Assembly (NCBI GenBank): GCA_009925955.1
Contig: RFPX01000104.1
Coordinates: 1 to 5,003, forward strand
DNA length: 5,003 nucleotides
From: Betaproteobacteria bacterium
GTDB taxonomy: Bacteria; Pseudomonadota; Gammaproteobacteria; Burkholderiales; Burkholderiaceae_C
Reading direction: 5' to 3'
Under the pieces are notes generated by a model that made no database searches, was not told where the DNA came from, and was given only the letters and a program-made list of their open reading frames with translations. Shown here one piece after another: positions 1 through 5,003 of the stretch; position 1 is the first letter of the stretch, and each line of letters begins with the position of its first letter. Position numbers and translations under genes: made by a program.

Positions 1-911
1 GCCTTGTACATCACGTCGGTCAGCAGGTTGATCACCATGGTCAGCATGGCCAGGTACACCGTGATGGCCTGAATGACCGGATAGTCGGACCGGTTGACCG
101 CCAACAAGACCTCGCGGCCCAGACCGGGAATGGAGAAGAAGGTCTCGATCAGGAAGGAGCCGATGAACACACTGGGCAGCGCCAAGCCGATGTTGGTGAT
201 GATGGGGATCATCGCGTTGCGCATCACATGCTTGAACAGCACCTTGTTCTCGGTCAGGCCCTTGGCACGTGCGGTGCGGACATAGTCCTGGCCCAGTTCA
301 TCGAGGAAGAAGCTGCGGTACAGGCGCGTTTGGGGGCTCACGCCCACCATCACCGCCAGCAGCACGGGCAGCGGCGCATAGGTGATCAGGTTCGTCCACG
401 TGCTGTCGGTCCAGCCCTGCACCGGGAACCATCCCAGGAGGAAGCCAAACACATACTGGCCCACGATGATGTAGACGAGGAATGAAATGGACAGTGCCAC
501 CGTGGTGACCACCATGATGGCGCGGTCGGTGAGCGAACCACGGCGGTAGGCCACCCACATGGCAATGGGCAGGGCCAGCAGCACGTCCAGAATCAGGATG
601 GGCAGCATCACCGTGAGCGTGGCGGGCAAGCGCGTGGCGAACAGGTTGCTCACCGCTTCGTTGGTCGCCCAGCTCTTGCCGAAGTCAAAGGTGGCGATGG
701 ACTTGATGAAGATCCAGAACTGGTACCAGGCCGGTTCGTTCAGACCCAGTTGCTGGCGAATGGCATCAATCTGCTCGGGGGTGGCGTTGAGGCCCCCGAG
801 GATTTCTGCGGGGTCGCCACCGAAGTATTTGAAAAGGACGAAGACCAACAGCACCACGCCCAAGAGCGTGGGAACCATCTGCCACAGTCGCCTGATGAGA
901 TAGGCCAGCAT
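1..911 (-). CDS. ABC transporter permease, DppB/OppB family (3' end cut by window)
   Basis: This is an inner-membrane channel subunit of a peptide/nickel/opine-class ABC importer; it would pair with a DppC-type permease and ATPases to move ligand delivered by a periplasmic binding protein. Reading the minus strand from ATG at 911 gives 303 uninterrupted codons to the window edge. The N-terminus (MLAYLIRRLWQMVPTLLGVV) is typical of the family: a short basic start, then a first membrane helix at about residues 10-30. A periplasmic part with a GDPAEIL motif near 32-38 follows. Further hydrophobic helices lie at about 98-122, 132-160, 178-192, 235-258 and 278-300. The cytoplasmic EAA loop that docks on the ATPase is clear at about 209-236 (DYVRTARAKGL, then RNAMIPI), followed by FFSIPGLGRE at 258-267. 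The last visible residues (TDVMYKA) precede the usual C-terminal VDPR ending, so only about 10-15 residues should be missing. The start is supported by GGAG nine bases upstream. It is divergent from the binding-protein genes. The substrate cannot be told from the permease. Confidence 0.93.
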   Translation of the reverse strand, partial: MLAYLIRRLWQMVPTLLGVVLLVFVLFKYFGGDPAEILGGLNATPEQIDAIRQQLGLNEPAWYQFWIFIKSIATFDFGKSWATNEAVSNLFATRLPATLTVMLPILILDVLLALPIAMWVAYRRGSLTDRAIMVVTTVALSISFLVYIIVGQYVFGFLLGWFPVQGWTDSTWTNLITYAPLPVLLAVMVGVSPQTRLYRSFFLDELGQDYVRTARAKGLTENKVLFKHVMRNAMIPIITNIGLALPSVFIGSFLIETFFSIPGLGREVLLAVNRSDYPVIQAITVYLAMLTMVINLLTDVMYK

Positions 912-920
912 GTTTGCAAA

Positions 921-924
921 CTCC
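921..924 (-). promoter_or_regulatory. Ribosome binding site of the permease gene
   Basis: On the minus strand GGAG lies nine bases before the ATG at 911-909. It fixes that codon as the start. The spacer contains the 8-bp palindrome TTTGCAAA (913-920), which is probably incidental. Confidence 0.6.
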
Positions 925-997
925 AGAAGTCGCGCTGCCCTGAGCGGGCTTGTGGCCCCCGGACGCGCTCGGAATCCCCGGTTTCACGGGATGCGGG

Positions 998-1003
998 AGT
1001 CTA
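998..1003 (-). promoter_or_regulatory. Putative -10 box for the permease gene
   Basis: The minus strand reads TAGACT here, four of six matches to TATAAT. Transcription starting about seven bases downstream would give a leader of roughly 80 bases. A -35 element is poor: with a 17-base spacer the hexamer is GAAACA (1026-1021), matching TTGACA only in its last three bases. The call rests mainly on the identical box facing the other way at 1120-1125. Confidence 0.35.
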
Positions 1004-1008
1004 GCGGC
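998..1008 (-). repeat. 11-bp inverted repeat, left arm
   Basis: The minus strand reads GCCGCTAGACT, an exact match to the plus-strand copy at 1115-1125. The two arms sit head-outwards in the divergent region, 106 bp apart. An exact 11-mer recurring in inverted orientation within a 284-bp stretch is not expected often by chance. It may be a shared promoter core, a paired operator, or both. Confidence 0.6.
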
Positions 1009-1073
1009 CTCTGGTGCGCTTGTTTCCCGGCGTTTTCCCCCGCGCGTGGCGGGAATAGTCCGAGCAAGGCGCA

Positions 1074-1105
1074 GGGGAATAAGGGGTGATCCAGGGTTCT
1101 CGGGG
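1074..1105 (+). other. Potential G-quadruplex motif
   Basis: Four plus-strand G-runs occur in order: GGGG (1074-1077), GGGG (1083-1086), GGG (1094-1096) and GGGG (1102-1105). The loops between them are 5, 7 and 5 bases. This satisfies the common pattern of four runs of at least three G with loops of 1-7. The G-rich strand is the non-template strand for the binding-protein operon and ends 15 bases before its putative -10 box. Folding and function are inference. Confidence 0.45.
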
Positions 1106-1114
1106 TGGCTTGGC

Positions 1115-1125
1115 GCCGCTAGACT
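1115..1125 (+). repeat. 11-bp inverted repeat, right arm
   Basis: The plus strand reads GCCGCTAGACT, the partner of the left arm at 998-1008. Flanking bases differ between the arms (CCCGC follows on the left copy, GCGCG on the right), so the identity ends sharply. Confidence 0.6.
1120..1125 (+). promoter_or_regulatory. Putative -10 box for the binding-protein operon
   Basis: The plus strand reads TAGACT in the context GCCGCTAGACTGCGCGC. A start of transcription near 1132 would leave a leader of about 64 bases before the ATG at 1196. With a 17-base spacer the -35 position (1097-1102) reads TTCTCG, which is weak, so an activator may be needed. The proposed -35 region overlaps the G-run array at 1074-1105. 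Confidence 0.38.
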
Positions 1126-1195
1126 GCGCGCTTTTGCCAGTCGCTGCTGCGGTGCCCAACCGGGCCACTGGCCTGCACCGGGCACCTTCTTCATC

Positions 1196-3094
1196 ATGAT
1201 GCGTCGAAATCTCCTGACGACGGCCCTGTGCGGGGCGGTCACTTCCTGGGCCTTGGCCGGCATGCTGGTGTGGGCTGGGCCCGTGGCGGCCAACACGGCA
1301 GGCCAAACGGCGGCGCCGCAGGCCACCGCAGCGAAGAAGACGCTGCGCTACGCCTTTCCGATTGCCGAGACCGGATTCGACCCCGCGCAGATTTCCGACG
1401 CCTACTCCCGGATCATCGCGGCCAATATGTTCGAGGCGCCGCTGACCTATGACCCACTGGCGCGCCCGGTGAAGGTGGTGCCGCAAACGGCCCAAGCCCT
1501 GCCCGAGATCAGCGACAACTACACACGGTTTGTCTTTCGCCTCAAGCCGGGCATCCTGTTTGCCGACGACCCCGCCTTCAAGGGCAGCAAACGCCTGAAC
1601 GCCCAGGGCAAGCGCGAACTCACGGCCGAGGACTACGTTTACACGCTCAAGCGCCACTACGACCCCAAGACCAAGAGCCCAAGCCTGTTCCAGTTGGAAA
1701 ACGCGCGCATTCTGGGCCTGTCGGAACTGCGCAAGAAGACGATCGCCAACAAGATCGCATTCGACTATGACGCCGAGGTCGAGGGCGTTCGGGCCCTGGA
1801 CCGCTACACCTTCGAGGTTCGCTTGGCCAGCCCGGCGCCTCGCTTCTATTACACCTTCACCGACGGTGGTGTGATGGGCGCAGTGGCCCGCGAGGTGGTG
1901 GAGGCCTACGGCGACAAGATCATGGAGCACCCCGTGGGTACGGGCCCCTTCCGGCTGGCGGCCTGGAAGCGCTCTTCCAAGATCACCTTGGAGCGCAACC
2001 CCAACTACCGTGAGCAGTACTACGACGCGCAGCCGGCCCCGGACGATGCCGAGGCGCAGGCCGTGCTGGCCAAGCTCAAGGGCAAGCGCATCCCCATGGT
2101 TGACCGGGTGGAGGTGAGCATCGTGGAGGAGACCCAGCCGCGTTGGCTGGCCTTCCTCAATGGCGAGCACGACATGATCGACCGCCTGCCCAATGAGTTC
2201 GCCACCACGGCCATCCCCAACAACAAGCTGGCGCCCAACCTGCGCAAGAAGGGCATCCAAATGCAGCGGGTTCCTGCGGTGGATGCCACGCTGAGCTATT
2301 TCGGCATGGAAAACCCAGTGGTGGGCGGCTATGAGCCCCACAAGGTGGCGCTTCGACGCGCGATTTCCCTGGCCTACGACGTGGAACAGGAAATCAATCA
2401 GGTGCGCAAGGGACAGGCCGTTCCCGCGCAGGCCATCATCCCGCCCATGCTCACGGGCTTCGACCCGAAGATGAAGACCGAGATGAGCGACCACGACCTG
2501 GCCCGCGCCCGTGCGCTGCTGGACCTCTACGGCTATGTCGACAAGGACGGCGATGGCTGGCGCGACCTGCCCGACGGCAAGCCGCTGCTGCTGGAGTATT
2601 CAAGCCAGCCCGACCAGGCTTCTCGGCAGCTGCAGGAGTTGTGGCGCAAGGCGATGAAGGCCATCAACGTGCGCATCGAGTTCAAGATTGCCAAGTGGCC
2701 TGAGCAGCTCAAGGCCAGTCGTGCCGGCAAGCTGATGATGTGGGGTGTGGCCTGGACCGCCACCAACCCCGATGGCAGCTACTTTTTGGATCTGCTGTAC
2801 GGCCCCAACAAGGGTCAGGCCAATCATTCACGATTTGACTTGCCGGCCTTCAACGAGCTGTACAAGCGGCAGTTCGTGATGCCCGATGGCAACGAGCGCG
2901 AGGCCCTGATGAACGAGGCCAAGCTCTTGGCGGTGGCCTATATGCCCTATAAGGTCACGGGACACCGCATCCTCACCGACCTGACGCACCCGCACGTGGT
3001 GGGCTACCGCCGGCACCCCTTCATGCGCGACTTCTGGCGGTATGTGGACGTGGACCACGCCGGTGCGGCGCAGGTGGTGGCCGAAGCGAAATGA
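1196..3094 (+). CDS. Exported solute-binding protein, family 5 (DppA/OppA/NikA-like), first copy
   Basis: This is the periplasmic ligand-binding subunit of an ABC importer, 632 residues from ATG 1196. Residues 1-32 form an export signal: MMRR, a hydrophobic stretch at about 6-28, and a likely cleavage after VAA (30-32). The RRNLL at 3-7 also loosely fits a twin-arginine motif. The mature protein has the family-5 (SBP_bac_5) layout: strand LRYAFP (50-55) followed by AETGFDPAQ (57-65), LTAEDYVYTLKR (142-153), the hallmark HPVGTGPF (245-252), NPNYRE (268-273), and an acidic DKDGDG loop (449-454). It is longer than DppA or OppA (about 535-545 residues), partly through an insertion around 123-200. 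The mature part has no cysteine at its start, so it is not a lipoprotein. The upstream in-frame ATG at 950 is rejected because it would bury the signal peptide. No good Shine-Dalgarno precedes 1196; ATG 1199 is an equal alternative. The stop overlaps the next start (ATGA). The ligand is unknown. Confidence 0.93.
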   Translation: MMRRNLLTTALCGAVTSWALAGMLVWAGPVAANTAGQTAAPQATAAKKTLRYAFPIAETGFDPAQISDAYSRIIAANMFEAPLTYDPLARPVKVVPQTAQALPEISDNYTRFVFRLKPGILFADDPAFKGSKRLNAQGKRELTAEDYVYTLKRHYDPKTKSPSLFQLENARILGLSELRKKTIANKIAFDYDAEVEGVRALDRYTFEVRLASPAPRFYYTFTDGGVMGAVAREVVEAYGDKIMEHPVGTGPFRLAAWKRSSKITLERNPNYREQYYDAQPAPDDAEAQAVLAKLKGKRIPMVDRVEVSIVEETQPRWLAFLNGEHDMIDRLPNEFATTAIPNNKLAPNLRKKGIQMQRVPAVDATLSYFGMENPVVGGYEPHKVALRRAISLAYDVEQEINQVRKGQAVPAQAIIPPMLTGFDPKMKTEMSDHDLARARALLDLYGYVDKDGDGWRDLPDGKPLLLEYSSQPDQASRQLQELWRKAMKAINVRIEFKIAKWPEQLKASRAGKLMMWGVAWTATNPDGSYFLDLLYGPNKGQANHSRFDLPAFNELYKRQFVMPDGNEREALMNEAKLLAVAYMPYKVTGHRILTDLTHPHVVGYRRHPFMRDFWRYVDVDHAGAAQVVAEAK

Positions 3095-4938
3095 AACCCC
3101 GGCTGACCGCAACGCTGCGCGGCTGCCTGTTGGGGGTTGCGCTGACGCTGTCCCTGGTGGCCGCAGCGCAGCCGCAGGTGTCAAGCCCGGCGCCGCAGAA
3201 GGTGCTGCGCCTGTCCTTTCCCACGGCTGAGACCGGCTTCGACCCCGCACAGGTGAACGATCTGTACTCACGCACGGTCACGCCCCACATCTTCGAAGGC
3301 CTGTACGAGTACGACCACCTGGCCCGCCCCGCCAAGATTCGCCCGCTGACAGCGGACGGCATGCCGCAGGTGTCGGCTGACTTTCGCACCTGGACGGTCC
3401 GCATCAAGCCCGGCATCTACTTCATGGATGACCCGGCCTTCAAAGGCAGCAAGCGACTGGATGCGCAGGGCCGGCGTGAATTGACGGCCGCGGACTATGT
3501 GTTCAGCTACAAGCGCTTTGCCGACCCGGTGAACAAGAGCCCGGTGTGGGGCGGCATGCTCGACACCGGCTATGTGGGCCTGGAGGCCCTGCGCAAGAAG
3601 GCCTTGGAGACCAAGAAGCCCTTCGACTATGAAGCCGAGATTGAAGGCATCCGCGCCCTAGACCGCTACACCATTCAATTCAAGACCTACAAGCCCCGGC
3701 CCACACTGATCGAGACCTTCGCCACTGGAGACCTCTTCGGCGCCGTGGCGCGCGAGGTGGTGGAGCACTACGGCGACAAGATCATGGCCCATCCCGTGGG
3801 CACAGGGCCCTTCAAGCTGGTGCAGTGGAGGCGATCGAGCTTCATTGCCCTGGAGCGCAACCCCCAGTACCGCGAAGTGCTCTACGACTTCGAGCCTGCA
3901 GCCGATGATGCGGCTGGTCAAGCCCTGCTGGCGCAGTTCAAGGGCCGGCGCCTGCCCATGGTGGACCGTGTGGAGGTCAGCATCATTGAAGAAATGCAGC
4001 CGCGTTGGCTGGCCTTTCTCAATGAGCAGCTGGACTGGTTGACGGTGCCTGGTGAGTTTGTCAGCCAGGCCATGCCCAACGGGAAGCTGGCGCCCAACCT
4101 GGCCAAGCGCGGCATCCAGGGCTCGCGCTCGCTCAATTCAGATTCCGCCTACCTGTACTTCAACATGGAAGACCCGGTGGTGGGCGGCTACACGCCTGAG
4201 CGCGTGGCGCTGCGCCGGGCGCTGTCGTTGGCGTTGGACATCGACCGTGAGATCCGCCTGATCCGCCGTGGACAGGCGATTCCGGCGCAGTCGGCCTTGG
4301 TGCCCAACACCACGGGCTACGACCCCCAGTACAAGAGCGCCATGAGCGACCACGACCCGGCGCGCGCCAAGGCACTGCTGGACCTGTACGGCTACTTGGA
4401 CAAGGACGGCGACGGGTTCCGCGAGACGCCCGAGGGCAAGCCCCTGGTGCTCGAGATGGCCACACAGCCCGACCAACTCTCGCGCCAGTTCAACGAATTG
4501 CACAAGCGCAACTTCGAAGCCGTGGGCATCCAGGTTCGCTTCAAGGTGGCCAAGTGGCCTGAACAGCTCAAGGCCGCGCGGGCGGGCAAGCTGCAGATGT
4601 GGATTTTGGGCGGTTCAGCAGCGGCACCCGATGGCCAACAGTCCCTGGCGCGCTACTACAGCCCGCAGTTCGGCGCGCAGAACTTCGCGCGCTTCAAGAA
4701 CGAGGAGTTCGACCGTCTGTACGAGCGCATGGGCGAGATTCCCGATGGCCCCGAGCGTGAGGCCTTGTTCCTGCAAGCCAAGAACATTGGCATGGCCTAC
4801 ATGCCCTACAAGTTCCTGGTGCACCGCATTTCCAGCGACCTCACCCAGCCATGGCTCAAGGGCTTTCGCCGCACCCAGTTCTGGCAGGACTGGTGGCACC
4901 GTGTGGACGTTGAGCCACCCCACGCGCGCGGCCGCTGA
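3091..4938 (+). CDS. Exported solute-binding protein, family 5, second (paralogous) copy
   Basis: This is a 615-residue periplasmic binding protein that aligns with its upstream neighbour over nearly the whole mature length; more than half of positions are identical by eye, with few gaps. The Sec-type signal peptide covers residues 1-26: basic MKPR, hydrophobic core LLGVALTLSLVA at 13-24, cleavage likely after AAA (24-26). Shared family marks are AETGFDPAQ (46-54), DDPAFKGSKR (113-122), HPVGTGPF (234-241), NPQYRE (257-262), EEMQPRWLAFLN (300-311) and an acidic DKDGDG loop (437-442). The start ATG overlaps the previous stop by four bases, a sign of translational coupling and one operon. The protein differs from copy one chiefly in the signal peptide, around 345-358, and in the segment 505-532 that should line the ligand pocket, where copy one has TNPDGSYF and this has AAPDGQQS. 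Inference: same transporter, different ligand or affinity. A YejA-like role is possible but not shown. Confidence 0.93.
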   Translation: MKPRLTATLRGCLLGVALTLSLVAAAQPQVSSPAPQKVLRLSFPTAETGFDPAQVNDLYSRTVTPHIFEGLYEYDHLARPAKIRPLTADGMPQVSADFRTWTVRIKPGIYFMDDPAFKGSKRLDAQGRRELTAADYVFSYKRFADPVNKSPVWGGMLDTGYVGLEALRKKALETKKPFDYEAEIEGIRALDRYTIQFKTYKPRPTLIETFATGDLFGAVAREVVEHYGDKIMAHPVGTGPFKLVQWRRSSFIALERNPQYREVLYDFEPAADDAAGQALLAQFKGRRLPMVDRVEVSIIEEMQPRWLAFLNEQLDWLTVPGEFVSQAMPNGKLAPNLAKRGIQGSRSLNSDSAYLYFNMEDPVVGGYTPERVALRRALSLALDIDREIRLIRRGQAIPAQSALVPNTTGYDPQYKSAMSDHDPARAKALLDLYGYLDKDGDGFRETPEGKPLVLEMATQPDQLSRQFNELHKRNFEAVGIQVRFKVAKWPEQLKAARAGKLQMWILGGSAAAPDGQQSLARYYSPQFGAQNFARFKNEEFDRLYERMGEIPDGPEREALFLQAKNIGMAYMPYKFLVHRISSDLTQPWLKGFRRTQFWQDWWHRVDVEPPHARGR

Positions 4939-4944
4939 AGCGCT

Positions 4945-4948
4945 GGAG
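4945..4948 (+). promoter_or_regulatory. Ribosome binding site deciding a GTG start
   Basis: GGAG lies five bases before GTG 4954, seven bases after the stop of the second binding-protein gene. It favours the GTG start over the in-frame ATG at 4972, which has no such site and would drop the arginine-rich signal motif. Confidence 0.5.
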
Positions 4949-4953
4949 CCACG

Positions 4954-5003
4954 GTGAAGCGCCGCCGCTTCATGGCCTCGTCAGCCGGTTTGACCGGCTT
5001 GAC
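4954..5003 (+). CDS. Start of a third gene with twin-arginine-like signal; possibly a third binding protein (5' end only)
   Basis: Sixteen codons are visible from GTG 4954, reading MKRRRFMASSAGLTGL. The RRRFMA segment fits the twin-arginine export pattern (RR-x-F-L/M), followed by a small-residue hydrophobic stretch as expected at the start of a Tat signal's core. The gene follows the previous stop by 15 bases, has a GGAG site and lies on the same strand, so it should belong to the same operon. Its position after two tandem binding proteins makes a third exported binding protein the first guess, but the sequence here cannot show that. Any Tat-exported periplasmic protein would fit. Confidence 0.6.
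   Translation, partial: MKRRRFMASSAGLTGL

Larger units (their letters stand above)
912..1195. other. Divergent intergenic/regulatory region
   Basis: This 284-bp gap between two divergent start codons holds no convincing gene. An open frame does run through it from 950 on the plus strand, but the predicted residues (rich in Arg, Gly and Pro) look like translated non-coding GC-rich DNA. What can be seen: an 11-bp inverted repeat (998-1008 and 1115-1125), each arm carrying a -10-like box facing outwards; a four-run G tract at 1074-1105; and a small GC hairpin, CCCGC (1039-1043) with GCGGG (1049-1053). No regulator gene is adjacent, so the controlling factor is unknown. Confidence 0.7.

Noticed and set aside
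94..903. Small plus-strand open frames opposite the permease
   Set aside because: The minus strand encodes a continuous permease with the EAA loop and membrane helices. The plus-strand products are low-complexity shadows.
913..920. TTTGCAAA palindrome before the permease start as an operator
   Set aside because: Eight bases of simple palindrome with no second copy is too little to claim a binding site.
1039..1053. CCCGC/GCGGG hairpin in the divergent region as a terminator
   Set aside because: The stem is only five pairs, there is no following T-run, and neither flanking gene ends here.
950..1195. Upstream in-frame ATG giving an 82-residue N-terminal extension of the first binding protein
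   Set aside because: It would place the export signal internally. The added residues look non-coding and run through the promoter region and G-run array.
1229..1231. Cysteine at residue 12 of the first binding protein as a lipoprotein site (a similar Cys12 occurs in the second)
   Set aside because: It lies inside or before the hydrophobic core, too early for signal peptidase II, and the preceding residues do not form a lipobox. Ordinary A-x-A-like cleavage sites follow the core.
1001..2494. Long open frame of 497 codons on the minus strand, opposite the first binding-protein gene
   Set aside because: It is a shadow of a GC-rich gene. The product is His/Arg/Gly/Leu-rich without domains or a signal, and the plus-strand frame has clear family motifs over the same bases.
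4939..4953. Terminator or promoter between the second binding protein and the next gene
   Set aside because: The 15-base gap holds only a ribosome binding site; there is no room or sign for either.

Overview
The window looks like chromosomal DNA from a GC-rich proteobacterium. The codon usage is strongly G/C-ending, and the style of the ABC-transporter proteins and the TAGACT-type -10 boxes suggest a betaproteobacterium of the Comamonadaceae/Burkholderiales kind. That placement is inference, not shown by any marker gene. The window holds one divergent peptide/nickel/opine-type (DppABC/OppABC family) ABC importer locus and nothing clearly mobile.

Layout: (1) 1-911, minus strand: the inner-membrane permease of the DppB/OppB type. 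It is complete at its N-terminus, and only the last dozen or so residues should lie beyond base 1. (2) 912-1195: a 284-bp divergent regulatory region. It holds two oppositely oriented copies of an 11-bp box (GCCGCTAGACT), each containing a -10-like TAGACT pointing at its own gene, and a G-run array between them that fits the G-quadruplex pattern. (3) 1196-3094, plus: a 632-residue exported family-5 solute-binding protein. (4) 3091-4938, plus: a 615-residue paralogue of it, overlapping by ATGA. (5) 4954 to the window end, plus: the start of a third gene, whose first 16 codons encode a twin-arginine-like export signal. It may be a third binding protein.

How it works together: the periplasmic binding proteins would capture a ligand and hand it to a channel formed by the minus-strand permease and, presumably, a DppC-type partner and ATPase subunits outside the window. 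The two binding proteins are alike over nearly their full length but differ around the predicted ligand pocket. By eye, both lack the aspartate that anchors the peptide amino terminus in OppA/DppA. The likeliest reading is one transporter served by several binding proteins with different, perhaps non-peptide, ligands. No wholly new system is evident. The points most worth a second look are the tandem binding-protein array, the altered pocket motif, and the symmetric divergent promoter region.
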